Below are positions 7,436 to 15,541 of a stretch of 32,217 nt of DNA, in pieces. Below the pieces are notes generated by a model that had not been told where the DNA came from, searched no databases, and was given only the letters and a program-made list of their open reading frames with translations. Each line of letters opens with the position of its first letter. The stretch's first letter is position 1. Made by a program: the position numbers and the translations under genes. This stretch comes from JBDRNO01 sp043811005 (GTDB lineage: Bacteria; Bacteroidota; Bacteroidia; NORP154). The stretch is from NCBI GenBank assembly GCA_043811005.1, contig JBDRNO010000268.1, positions 1 to 32,217 on the forward strand. Reading direction: 5' to 3'.

Positions 7436-8500
7436 CTAATCAAACTTCTTCCTCATAAAAAAGGGGATTTGTGCTATTATTATTGTTGCACAACCAATAA
7501 TCGTTAGTTGATAATTTGGTTCCAGTCCTTTGGAAAATACGGACAACAAAATGATAAAAATATTAACAATATATAATGTCAATGCGATCTTTCTTTGAGA
7601 AAAACCGATCTTAAGCAATCTGTGATGAATATGCTTATTATCGGGAATAAAGGGAGAATGCCCTCTCACTGTTCTGTTAATAAATATTCGCAATGTATCA
7701 AATAGGGGATATATCAATACGGCAATGGCAAAGACCGGCTTTGAGAGTCCCTTTAAAGTCTCCGGCAGGTCGTTGAAAGGAAATTCGATCACCTTCATTG
7801 TCAGGATGGAAATGATCAACCCAATAGTCAGCGCACCTGAATCGCCCATAAATATCTTGGCAGGATGAAAATTAAATATCAAAAACGCCAGCAGGGAACC
7901 GCCAAGAGTAAATGCCAAACATGCCAAGGTTTGGTCTCCTGCAAGATAAAACCATATTCCGAAAGCCACGCAAACTATAAAGCCAACACCACCTGCAAGC
8001 CCATCTATGCCATCAATTAAATTAAATGCATTTACAATAACAATATATGTAAACAGCGATAAAAAGATACTTGCCCATTCGGGTATCTCGCGGATACCAA
8101 ATATCCCGTACATGCTTGTAAGACGGACATCCGCCATTAACACCAATATCAATCCCACAAGTATATGCCCGAATAATTTTTTAACCGGGGCTGTCCCGAT
8201 TATATCATCCTTAACCCCAATAAAGAACAGTATTAATATTGTTGCTACAATGTATTTAAAATCAGCGCTGATCATCACTTTGCCTTCAAAATTTTCAGAA
8301 GGGAACCACAGCGCATAAGAAAACAGGGTAGCGGCAAATATGATAATCCCTCCAACTGAAGGAATGTTAATATTATGAAGCTTCCTCTTATCCCCTGGCT
8401 CATCATAAAGCCGCTTTAGTTCAGCTACCTTGATCAATGCAGGAGTAGAAAGTAAAACAACAAAAAAAGCGGTTATAAAAGCTGCTAAAATAAGATACAT
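7436..8500 (-). CDS. Polyprenyl-phosphate HexNAc-1-phosphate transferase, WecA/MraY family
   Basis: This integral inner-membrane enzyme (about 10-11 helices, 354 residues) transfers a sugar-1-phosphate, usually GlcNAc-1-P from UDP-GlcNAc, to undecaprenyl phosphate. That is the first step of an O-antigen-like or capsular glycan. Family signatures are visible: GVKDDIIG with DD at 98-99, NAFNLIDGIDGLAGG at 157-171, FMGDSGALTIG at 217-227 and the C-terminal HIHH (290-293) within DNKHIHHRLLKIG. The HIHH loop fits WecA rather than MraY. The sugar specificity cannot be told. It lies between the two RemB/Wzi-like genes (49 and 151 bases from them) on the same strand, downstream of gmd-fcl, consistent with starting a surface polysaccharide. 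Confidence 0.92.
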   Translation of the reverse strand: MYLILAAFITAFFVVLLSTPALIKVAELKRLYDEPGDKRKLHNINIPSVGGIIIFAATLFSYALWFPSENFEGKVMISADFKYIVATILILFFIGVKDDIIGTAPVKKLFGHILVGLILVLMADVRLTSMYGIFGIREIPEWASIFLSLFTYIVIVNAFNLIDGIDGLAGGVGFIVCVAFGIWFYLAGDQTLACLAFTLGGSLLAFLIFNFHPAKIFMGDSGALTIGLIISILTMKVIEFPFNDLPETLKGLSKPVFAIAVLIYPLFDTLRIFINRTVRGHSPFIPDNKHIHHRLLKIGFSQRKIALTLYIVNIFIILLSVFSKGLEPNYQLTIIGCATIIIAQIPFFMRKKFD

Positions 8501-8549
8501 GAAAAACTTAAAATTTTAGGCAAAGGTATATAAATTCAATAATTAGTTC

Positions 8550-10100
8550 CTAAAAATCATAATAAACATTTGCTAAAGATGTTCTGAATCCTATGTAAAC
8601 AAACTGGGTTTGCTTATTCCAATAAGAATTTTTTTCTGTCCTGTTGATAAAGCCAAGTACAACATTCATGTTTGTTTTCGGATTAATAATGTATCCCAAT
8701 TTAAATTCCTGATATGCCAGGTTTGTCTTTTCGGGAGTTTCAGTTGAAGTTATTACTTCTTCGCCTGATCTGAAAATATCCTTACCCCAGTGATAATATC
8801 CTGAATCTTCTTCATATATGGCATAATTGAATTTCAACCGGACAAAGAAATCCCTCCAACTGTAATCCGCGAACGATACCAGTTCTGTAAAATTTGCACC
8901 CAGTGGATGAGCCAATGCCTGGTTGTAATGAGTATAACTTTGCGGAGGTGTTTGATGAGCATACGTGTAAGGTTGAACCTGGTTAAACTCAATTTGAAAG
9001 AAAAGGTTTTTAATTGTAAATAAATCAAAAGACTTTAATCCTAGCTGATAACCAAACTTATCGGATTTTACATCATCCAGCACAGCTTGTGAGTAAAAGG
9101 AAAAATTATCGGAAATCTTAAATTTTAAATTCACCCCGAACAATCCATTATTTTTCAATGAATCTGCTGCTTGCCAGATGATCCCTTCAAACAAGCCAAT
9201 TTGGAGTCTCTTATGTGCGTTCCAGCTCAGGAAATGAAAACTTCCCGGTTTCCTTTGAAATCTGTCTTCTGAGGTTGGTGTCGTGGGTAACCTCACATTG
9301 AGGTTTTGCAAGGAAGTAACAAGGTTGATGAATTGTATTTTCCAAAAATTAACAGTTATCTTAAAAAACGGATAATTAAATGAATTGTCGGACAACAACA
9401 ATGAACGATAGCCATCACCGATAAAATTCTTGTCATGACCAAGCTGAAAATTCATCCCGATATCCCCGGATGAAGGGGAATATGAAACATATCCAGAAGC
9501 CATTGCATAATCAAAGCCAGTAGTTTTAAATGATTTTGTTCTGCCCTGACCTGGAACAACGCCATACTCCCTGGTAAAATCATCAATATATGCAGGAAAA
9601 AATGCCTGGTTCTCATAAAAAGATGACATAAAAGAAACCTTTTTCCCAATGTTTCCCCTGAATATTATACCTCTGGTGTTTTTATAAAAATGCGTGGTAT
9701 CTGCCCATAAGGATGTATCGGCAAGGTCCTTACCATACTCAAAGTTAAACAGCGGGTCAATGGTCAGGTAAAAATCATCGGCATCAATAATGATAAGGTT
9801 CTCTTCTTTTAATTTCCTGTACAGTAAAGAGCGTTTTATTTTTTTATCAAGCCGTTGGTTATCTAAGGAATCATTATTTACAGATTTATTGACCCATACC
9901 TGCAAATAGGGCTTGAAAGACGTGTGAAACTGCTTGTCTAAATGATTGAGGGGTTTTTCCAAATGCATGCCTGCATCCCTGTTTAAAGGAAGGTATTGTT
10001 GTTGGGCAAGTGAGCTGACAACTGGCAGGAACAGCAGGATGGGGATAAAAAAATAAAAGGATAAGGAAGTAAGATCCTGGGGCTTTATTATTGTTAACAT
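8550..10100 (-). CDS. RemB/Wzi-like outer-membrane protein (copy 2)
   Basis: The 516 residues include a signal peptide ending SSLAQ (about 33). A beta-barrel-like body follows with the family block NFQLGHDKNFIGDGYRSLLL then SDNSFNYPFFKITVNFW, and later AHPLGANFTELVSF and the C-terminal ending GFRTSLANVYYDF. The aromatic C-terminal residue fits an outer-membrane barrel. It is a paralog of the protein at 5563-7284 but lacks the two repeat-like insertions of that copy. Proteins of this family are tied to gliding (RemB) or capsule attachment (Wzi); which applies here is inference. The ATG at 10100 sits inside a perfect 14-base palindrome (10093-10106), and two hairpins lie 36-90 bases upstream. 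Next upstream is fcl and next downstream the WecA-type gene. Confidence 0.8.
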   Translation of the reverse strand: MLTIIKPQDLTSLSFYFFIPILLFLPVVSSLAQQQYLPLNRDAGMHLEKPLNHLDKQFHTSFKPYLQVWVNKSVNNDSLDNQRLDKKIKRSLLYRKLKEENLIIIDADDFYLTIDPLFNFEYGKDLADTSLWADTTHFYKNTRGIIFRGNIGKKVSFMSSFYENQAFFPAYIDDFTREYGVVPGQGRTKSFKTTGFDYAMASGYVSYSPSSGDIGMNFQLGHDKNFIGDGYRSLLLSDNSFNYPFFKITVNFWKIQFINLVTSLQNLNVRLPTTPTSEDRFQRKPGSFHFLSWNAHKRLQIGLFEGIIWQAADSLKNNGLFGVNLKFKISDNFSFYSQAVLDDVKSDKFGYQLGLKSFDLFTIKNLFFQIEFNQVQPYTYAHQTPPQSYTHYNQALAHPLGANFTELVSFADYSWRDFFVRLKFNYAIYEEDSGYYHWGKDIFRSGEEVITSTETPEKTNLAYQEFKLGYIINPKTNMNVVLGFINRTEKNSYWNKQTQFVYIGFRTSLANVYYDF

Positions 10101-10106
10101 GTTAAC
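10093..10106. promoter_or_regulatory. Palindrome GTTAACATGTTAAC over a start codon
   Basis: This 14-base sequence is its own reverse complement, and its centre falls within the ATG of the second RemB/Wzi-like gene. It could be an operator or a start-region hairpin, or chance in AT-rich DNA. Confidence 0.3.
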
Positions 10107-10135
10107 GATAATTCTATTTTAATGTCAAGTATAAA

Positions 10136-10159
10136 ATGTCGGGTGTTTCCACCCGACAT
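10136..10159. repeat. Perfect hairpin, copy 1 of a pair
   Basis: Ten-base arms (ATGTCGGGTG and complement) surround the loop TTTC. It lies between fcl and the second RemB/Wzi-like gene. The core GTGTTTCCAC is shared with the hairpin nine bases further on. Confidence 0.7.
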
Positions 10160-10168
10160 CACGCTTGC

Positions 10169-10190
10169 TGCCAGGTGTTTCCACCTGACA
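10169..10190. repeat. Hairpin, copy 2 of a pair
   Basis: Nine-base arms with one mismatch (TGCCAGGTG/CACCTGACA) surround the same TTTC loop and GTGTTTCCAC core as the neighbouring hairpin. Beyond it, at 10241-10260, is a short run of CAGCAGTCAG units and then CCCACTCTCCCACTCCCC, so this 241-base gap holds several repeat types and no gene. Confidence 0.65.
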
Positions 10191-10341
10191 TAAGGGTAGT
10201 TGTTGACACGATACCCGATGATGTAAATATGCCCCAGCTGACAGCAGTCAGCAGTCAGCCGGCAAAGGCAAGTGGGCAGTCACACCGATTCCCCCACTCT
10301 CCCACTCCCCGTTTCGTCCTTTTTTGATTTTTACACACTAA

Positions 10342-11277
10342 CTACTTAAATGGTTCCCTCTCTTTAATATCTTCATATACTCTTTTAATTCCCTCTTCCA
10401 AATTGATTTTATGCTTCCATCCCAGTGAATGAAGCTTGCTTACATCTAAAAGTTTTCTCGGAGTGCCATCTGGTTTTGAAGCGTCAAATCTGATCTCTCC
10501 TTTGTAATCCGTTATCTCTTTTATAACAAAAGCAAGGTCTTTAATGAAAATATCCTCACCCATTCCGATATTAATTATTTCTGGTTGGTTGTAGTTCAGC
10601 ATCAGGAACAAGCAGGCATCAGCCATATCATCAACATATAAAAATTCCCTTTTCGGGCTGCCTGTACCCCAAACTTCAACAAAAGGGCGGTTTTCAACCT
10701 TTGCTGTATGGAATTTACGCAGCAATGCAGGTAAAACATGTGAATTTTCCAAATCGTAATTATCATTAGGGCCAAATAGATTTGTAGGCATTACAGAAAT
10801 AAAATTACACCCGTACTGGCTTCTGTACGCTTCACACATTTTGATCCCTGCAATTTTCGCTATTGCATAGGGCTCGTTGGTTGGCTCAAGGGTATCTGTT
10901 AGAAGGTATTCCTCTTTTAACGGCTGTGGCGCTAATTTGGGATAAATGCAGGTTGAACCGAGAAACATCAGCTTCTTCACACCGTTCTTATATGAAAAGT
11001 GAAGAATGTTAGATTGAATCATTAAATTGTCATATATAAACTCGGCACGGTAAGTATTATTGGCTTGAATGCCCCCTACTCTTGCTGCTGCGAGGAAAAC
11101 ATATTCCGGTCGTTCGGTATTGAAAAATTCCATTGTTCCCTTTTGTTCCCTCAGGTCCAATTCGCCCTCGTCTCTTAAAACGAAATTGTCATATCCTTCG
11201 GTTCTAAGCTTCCTGAGAATTGCCGAACCGACCATGCCGGTGTGTCCTGCGATATATATCTTGCTGTTATTATTCAT
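10342..11277 (-). CDS. fcl: GDP-L-fucose synthase
   Basis: Fcl (WcaG, GDP-4-keto-6-deoxy-mannose epimerase/reductase) makes GDP-L-fucose from the Gmd product using NADPH, in the cytoplasm. The 311 residues form a short-chain dehydrogenase with GHTGMVG at 11-17 (cofactor loop), GSTCIYP with Ser108 and Cys110, Tyr137-x3-Lys141 in EPYAIAK, and His180 in ENSHVLPALL. These line up, shifted by one, with the catalytic S107, C109, Y136, K140 and H179 known for the E. coli enzyme. Its start overlaps the end of gmd by eight bases, so the two are likely translated together in the order of the pathway. It supplies activated fucose for a glycan; the fucosyltransferase is not in the window. Confidence 0.97.
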   Translation of the reverse strand: MNNNSKIYIAGHTGMVGSAILRKLRTEGYDNFVLRDEGELDLREQKGTMEFFNTERPEYVFLAAARVGGIQANNTYRAEFIYDNLMIQSNILHFSYKNGVKKLMFLGSTCIYPKLAPQPLKEEYLLTDTLEPTNEPYAIAKIAGIKMCEAYRSQYGCNFISVMPTNLFGPNDNYDLENSHVLPALLRKFHTAKVENRPFVEVWGTGSPKREFLYVDDMADACLFLMLNYNQPEIINIGMGEDIFIKDLAFVIKEITDYKGEIRFDASKPDGTPRKLLDVSKLHSLGWKHKINLEEGIKRVYEDIKEREPFK

Positions 11278-12358
11278 AAAAACTCATAATCTTATGACCA
11301 CCTTCGAGCAAATATTGATCTCTTTTGAACAGTTCCAAGTCGCTAGCGACCATTTCTTTTACCATATTTTCCAATGTATATTTCGGGTTCCATCCTAATT
11401 TATTATTAGCTTTTGAAGCATCCCCCAAAAGGTGATCAACTTCTGTCGGTCTGAAATATCTGTGATCAATTTCCACTATTACTTTGCCGGTATCGGCATC
11501 AATTCCCTTTTCATCTATTCCTTCGCCTTCCCATTTTATTTTAATACCTGCCTCCTTAAAAGCCATATCTGTAAATTCTTTGACTGATCTGGATTTGCCT
11601 GTTGCTAAAACATAATCATCCGGTTCATCTTCCTGAAGCATAAGCCACATCCCTTCTACATAATCCTTTGCATGTCCCCAGTCTCTTTTAGCCTCGAGAT
11701 TACCTAAATATATTTTTTTCTGAAGCCCTAACTTTATCCTTGCTGCTGCCCTCGTGATCTTTCTGGTAACAAATGTTTCCCCTCTGACGGGACTTTCGTG
11801 GTTGAACAAAATCCCATTACATGCAAATATATTATATGCTTCCCGATAATTTCTAGTAATCCAGTAGGCATACACCTTGGCTGCTCCATAAGGACTTCTC
11901 GGGTAAAAAGGTGTGGTCTCGGTTTGTGGTATCTCCCGCGCATTCCCATACATTTCTGATGTTGATGCCTGGTAAAACCTGGTTTTCTCTTCAAGGTGAA
12001 GGATGCGTATTGCCTCAAGCAGTCTAAGCGTTCCCAGCGCATCAGAGTTCGCAGTATATTCGGGAGTTTCAAATGACACCTTCACATGAGACTGGGCTGC
12101 CAGGTTATATATCTCGTCTGGCTGTGTGTCCTGGATGATCCTTATCAGGTTGGTTGAGTCGGTGAGGTCTCCATAATGCAAGTGGAAATTTATCTTTTCT
12201 TCATGCGGGTCTTTATATAAATGGTCAATCCTGTCGGTGTTCAACAAAGAACTCCTCCTTTTAATACCGTGAACTTCATAGCCCTTATTAAGAAGAAACT
12301 CAGCCAGGTATGCGCCATCCTGTCCTGTAATTCCGGTGATTAATGCAATTTTAGTCAT
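11270..12358 (-). CDS. gmd: GDP-mannose 4,6-dehydratase
   Basis: Gmd converts GDP-D-mannose to GDP-4-keto-6-deoxy-D-mannose, the first committed step to GDP-L-fucose, in the cytoplasm. The 362 residues fit the family. Visible are the Rossmann loop GITGQDGAYLAEFLL (from residue 9), RRSSLLNTDRIDHL, ASTSEMYG with Thr133 and Glu135, and SPYGAAK with Tyr157-x3-Lys161, then HESPVRGETFVTRKI and the C-terminal DEKGID..YFRPTEVDHLLGDASKA region. It is the first gene of the gmd-fcl pair, whose reading frames overlap by eight bases. Upstream, 186 bases with a 9-base tandem repeat separate it from the M28 peptidase gene. GDP-mannose synthesis genes are not nearby. Confidence 0.97.
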   Translation of the reverse strand: MTKIALITGITGQDGAYLAEFLLNKGYEVHGIKRRSSLLNTDRIDHLYKDPHEEKINFHLHYGDLTDSTNLIRIIQDTQPDEIYNLAAQSHVKVSFETPEYTANSDALGTLRLLEAIRILHLEEKTRFYQASTSEMYGNAREIPQTETTPFYPRSPYGAAKVYAYWITRNYREAYNIFACNGILFNHESPVRGETFVTRKITRAAARIKLGLQKKIYLGNLEAKRDWGHAKDYVEGMWLMLQEDEPDDYVLATGKSRSVKEFTDMAFKEAGIKIKWEGEGIDEKGIDADTGKVIVEIDHRYFRPTEVDHLLGDASKANNKLGWNPKYTLENMVKEMVASDLELFKRDQYLLEGGHKIMSFYE

Positions 12359-12470
12359 TTTTTTTATAGTTATAAGGTTGAATCCACTCTAATAAGTCAT
12401 TTTTGCCGTTCGGCTGAGCTCACGCCGAAGCCACAAAATCACTAAAACACAAAATTTCACTAAAAATAAA

Positions 12471-12497
12471 CTTTGCGTCCTTTGCGAGCTTTGCGAG
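12471..12497. repeat. Three tandem 9-base units (CTTTGCGTC/CTTTGCGAG)
   Basis: Units at 12471-12479, 12480-12488 and 12489-12497 differ by two bases at most. They lie in the 186-base gap between the M28 peptidase stop and gmd. The rest of the gap is AT-rich with a run of CACTAAAACACAAAATTTCACTAAAA-type sequence. No gene is seen. Confidence 0.65.
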
Positions 12498-12544
12498 AGA
12501 TATAATTAATTTCTTGTTTGGTTCTGGCTCGTCCAGCTTATGTA

Positions 12545-13987
12545 TTATCTAACTATATTCAACTTCTTTACTTTCCTGAACACTTTATTTAAATTAGTTG
12601 AAATTGCACTTAACTCACAGAAATATATTCCAGAAGAAGATCCTGCTGCATCCCATGAAATTTCATAATTCCCGGCTTGCTGTTCCTGTGCAACAAATTC
12701 TTCAATTTTATTTCCTAATGAATTATATATAGAGATATTTACTTTACATTGAAAAGGTAATGAATAGTTAATAGTAGTATTATAGCTAAAAGGATTGGGA
12801 TATATATCAATCCTATTCTCTCTATTTGCTTCGGGTATTCCCGTTATTGTACCGACAGTAGCCATAGCGGTTGTTGTGCTTCCGCTGCTATCAGTTATCG
12901 TGACGGTATAGGTCCCTGGACATAAACTGTCTGCCATGGCAGTTGTTTGGTCAGGTGTATCATCCCACAAATAAGTTAATGGAGTATCTCCTCCGCAAAC
13001 AGAAACCGTTGCGGTTCCATCACAATTTCCAAAGGTGGCATCAGATGTTGTCGTAGTTGCCAGCAGGACAACCGTACTATCTAAAGCAAGACATGCAAGG
13101 GTTGCCATGGCAAGTTTGGAAACCTTTTCATAATACGGGATATTAAAAAAAACTGTTAAATCCTGATAAGAATGATAATAGGTATTAAAGTCGTCTGAGT
13201 AATCTTCGGTTAATCCAATTGCGCTATACTGTTGCCACCAAAAAGATGCGTGGTCGCTTTGAAATGTTCCGGGATTTTGCACTACTATATTCAGCCCTAT
13301 GTTATAGGTTGAATTAACACTATTCATTATGTCTTTCAGTTGCAAGGAATTTCCAACAGGGAAAGTATGAATATAAGCCAAACTATCGTTATCCGAATCC
13401 CATGCGATCATATCCAAATTTATTACACCCATAATTGAGTCATCATTAGCGACAGCTTGTACCGCAAATTCACCGCTTCCGACTAATCCCTGTTCTTCTT
13501 CATCCCATAAAGCATAAACAATTGTATAGGGAAAGCTGTACCTGCTTAATATGCGTGCTGCCTCAATAACTGCTGCCGTCCCGCTTGCATTATCATCTGC
13601 ACCGGGCGCTAATGAACTTTCCGGCATATCATCATAATGGGCGCAAATGATATATTTTTTATTTGGATAAACCGAACCTGTTTGAACTGCAAAAATATTC
13701 TTCCCGCTTGCGCTAAATTGCTGAGAATCTGGTTGTAAACTATAACTGCTTAATTTTTGTTTGATATAGATAAAAGCCAACTCATTTCCCGGTTCATCTT
13801 TGTGCCGTGAAGGAATAATTCGAGATACACCATTTATTACTGTTGGAATTTTCCCGGATAATTCCTCTACAAAATACATAATAGAATCAATTCTTACATT
13901 ATTCAAAATGCATTGAATTGTTGAATTTTGAGCAACTGAAATGTTTGTTATACAAATTACAGATAACAGTAAAATGATGTTTTTCAT
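12545..13987 (-). CDS. Secreted M28-family zinc peptidase with SprB repeat and T9SS sorting domain
   Basis: This is a predicted co-catalytic zinc aminopeptidase exported by the T9SS to the surface or outside. I start at the ATG at 13987 (480 residues) because it begins a clean signal peptide (MKNIILLLSVICITNISVAQ); an in-frame ATG at 14020 would add 11 unlikely residues. The peptidase domain spans about 80-305. Likely zinc ligands and catalytic residues are His117 (CAHYDD), Asp131 (GADDNASG), Glu163/164 (LWDEEEQG), Asp192 (NLDM) and His272 (YYHSYQD). One SprB-type repeat (about 311-379) follows, then a type A sorting domain (about 393-480) with IDIYPNPF, SIYNSLG and SSGIYF. The SprB module shares near-identical DNA with the giant protein gene at 21-29 kb. 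Substrate unknown. Confidence 0.92.
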   Translation of the reverse strand: MKNIILLLSVICITNISVAQNSTIQCILNNVRIDSIMYFVEELSGKIPTVINGVSRIIPSRHKDEPGNELAFIYIKQKLSSYSLQPDSQQFSASGKNIFAVQTGSVYPNKKYIICAHYDDMPESSLAPGADDNASGTAAVIEAARILSRYSFPYTIVYALWDEEEQGLVGSGEFAVQAVANDDSIMGVINLDMIAWDSDNDSLAYIHTFPVGNSLQLKDIMNSVNSTYNIGLNIVVQNPGTFQSDHASFWWQQYSAIGLTEDYSDDFNTYYHSYQDLTVFFNIPYYEKVSKLAMATLACLALDSTVVLLATTTTSDATFGNCDGTATVSVCGGDTPLTYLWDDTPDQTTAMADSLCPGTYTVTITDSSGSTTTAMATVGTITGIPEANRENRIDIYPNPFSYNTTINYSLPFQCKVNISIYNSLGNKIEEFVAQEQQAGNYEISWDAAGSSSGIYFCELSAISTNLNKVFRKVKKLNIVR

Positions 13988-14193
13988 TTTTATATCATGT
14001 TTTCGTGATTGAAAGAACATAGTTATACAAATTAATTTATTGTAGCCACGAATTTACACTAAAAATTTTTAAAAAATTAGTGGCAAAACATTTCACCCTC
14101 CAGCTGGCGGGTGATCAGCCTTTGGCTGAGAAATTCCGATAATATTAATAAAATCCTTTGGACTTTCTGGTTAGTTATTTATTTAATGCAATT

Positions 14194-14217
14194 GAACAAT
14201 CGAACAATCGAACAATC
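14194..14217. repeat. Three tandem 8-base units (GAACAATC)
   Basis: Three exact GAACAATC units followed by a partial fourth lie just past the cysQ stop. A single GAACAATCGAATGATGAATAA-like stretch recurs near 18652, past the pgk stop. The same 14021-14245 gap also holds a TAGTGGC...GCCACGAATT inverted sequence. No gene is seen. Confidence 0.65.
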
Positions 14218-14245
14218 GAACCATACAACCATTGACAACTTGTAT

Positions 14246-15112
14246 TTATGAATTTCCCTTAATCTTATGTGAATAATAATTTTTTTTACGGGTAACTATA
14301 AACCACCCGTTTACCAAATTCTCCCTGTTATACAACATAACCTCACCTGATTCGTGCATTAACACCTGCCCCCCTGCTTCCTCGACAATTGCCTGCCCGG
14401 CTGCCGTATCCCATTCCATGGTAGGGGCAAATCTCGGGTAAACATCTGCTTTTCCTTCTGCTACAAGGCATAATTTTAATGCACTCCCCGCTGAAATTAT
14501 ATCAATATCCCCCTTTTCTTCCTGTAATTCATTAATATATGCTTGTGTTTGTTCAGACATGTGCGAACGGCTGGCAATAATAGTAAATTTCGTTGTTTTT
14601 GTTGCTAAAGGCAGTGACTCTGCTTTTAGAATCAATTCTTCAACATTTTCGAACTCCGAACTCCGAACCCCGAACTCAGAAATTTTAAAAGCCCCCATTT
14701 CTTTACAGGCAAAATATAAAATATCTTTAACAGGTTCATATATCACCCCTATTACCGGCTTATGATCATGTATTAATGCGATATTAACAGTAAACTCACC
14801 GTTTCTTTTAATAAATTCCTTAGTGCCGTCAAGCGGGTCAACCAACCAGAAATACTGCCAGTTCTTCCTGTCCCGATAAGAAATATCTTTACCTTCTTCG
14901 CTTAATACCGGTAACTTCGTTCCGGATAACTCGTTTACGATTATTGTGTGGGCATTTTTATCAGCAATTGTAAGAGGGGAATTATCCGGCTTATACTCAA
15001 CTCCACCAGCAAACACTTGGTTTGATTCATAAACCTTTAATATAGCCTTCCCTGCTTTTTGTGATGCAATAATAGCTTTTATCAACAGGTTTTTTATTTG
15101 AGAATCACTCAT
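14246..15112 (-). CDS. cysQ: 3'(2'),5'-bisphosphate nucleotidase CysQ
   Basis: CysQ hydrolyses PAP (adenosine 3',5'-bisphosphate), the by-product of PAPS-dependent sulfation or reduction, to AMP, using Mg2+, in the cytoplasm. The 288 residues show the inositol-monophosphatase-type metal sites: SEEG (71-74), VDPLDGTKEF (91-100) and the second signature EWDTAAGQAIVEEAGG (233-248). Residues about 143-159 (with SEFGVRSSEFENVEE) look foreign: they are coded by four tandem 7-base units GAACTCC (plus-strand view, 14651-14678) placed in frame between two conserved regions. The gene start overlaps the DUF2061 stop by eight bases, implying coupled translation. With cysC and cysD 9 kb away it suggests that PAPS is used by sulfotransferases. 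Confidence 0.94.
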   Translation of the reverse strand: MSDSQIKNLLIKAIIASQKAGKAILKVYESNQVFAGGVEYKPDNSPLTIADKNAHTIIVNELSGTKLPVLSEEGKDISYRDRKNWQYFWLVDPLDGTKEFIKRNGEFTVNIALIHDHKPVIGVIYEPVKDILYFACKEMGAFKISEFGVRSSEFENVEELILKAESLPLATKTTKFTIIASRSHMSEQTQAYINELQEEKGDIDIISAGSALKLCLVAEGKADVYPRFAPTMEWDTAAGQAIVEEAGGQVLMHESGEVMLYNRENLVNGWFIVTRKKNYYSHKIKGNS

Positions 15113-15314
15113 TGATAGTTCCCCATTTTATTCTCAGCCAAACCCTTTCATGGATGTAGTATATTAAAATTTTAATGCCCATCTCTGCAAGACCTATTTC
15201 AACAGCTATAAGGGGTTCTCCGGTAATAATGTAAGCAATAACCGTGGTGGTTATTGTTGCTATGCATCTCCATACAATTCCTTTTGCAATACTTCTGATA
15301 TGAGTTTGTTTCAT
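15105..15314 (-). CDS. DUF2061 small membrane protein
   Basis: The 69-residue protein has two hydrophobic segments (about 10-30 and 34-53) and the family pattern KGIVWRCIATITTTVIAY, ITGEPLIAVEIGLAE and YYIHERVW. Proteins with this domain are often found next to, or fused with, sulfate-activation enzymes (CysC, CysQ). Their biochemical role is not established. Its stop overlaps the cysQ start by eight bases, so the two form a tight pair here, which fits that association. It probably sits in the inner membrane. Confidence 0.88.
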   Translation of the reverse strand: MKQTHIRSIAKGIVWRCIATITTTVIAYIITGEPLIAVEIGLAEMGIKILIYYIHERVWLRIKWGTINE

Positions 15315-15465
15315 GTCTTTCAGTTTATTAAAAAATACAACTTCGTAATTTTAGCAAAAAATGTTATTACTTAAAACTGTGTAAAGTAAAAATATGAGAA
15401 AGTTACTGGTTGCTGGTATCGATTACTTCACAATAGCATTAGCAAAAAAAACCAGAAGCCAGTGG

Positions 15466-15540
15466 CCAGAATCTGATTATTAAATACTAAAAAGTTAAAT
15501 TCAAAAATAAATGTTACTAAAATATTGTAATTCCGATACA
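15466..15540. repeat. Dispersed repeat, copy A
   Basis: Two conserved blocks, CCAGAATCTGATTATTAAAT (15466-15485) and a 22-base block ending AATTCCGATACA (15519-15540), are separated by 33 bases. They recur in the same order and spacing at 17436-17509, with one mismatch in each block. A less conserved ACTGG/CTGGTATC-rich stretch precedes both. This copy abuts the pheS stop. Confidence 0.75.
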
Positions 15541-15541
15541 T

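Noticed and set aside
7436..8500. The transferase as MraY (peptidoglycan synthesis)
   Set aside because: The HIHH loop and the setting among gmd, fcl and RemB/Wzi-like genes fit the WecA group; no mur or fts genes are nearby.
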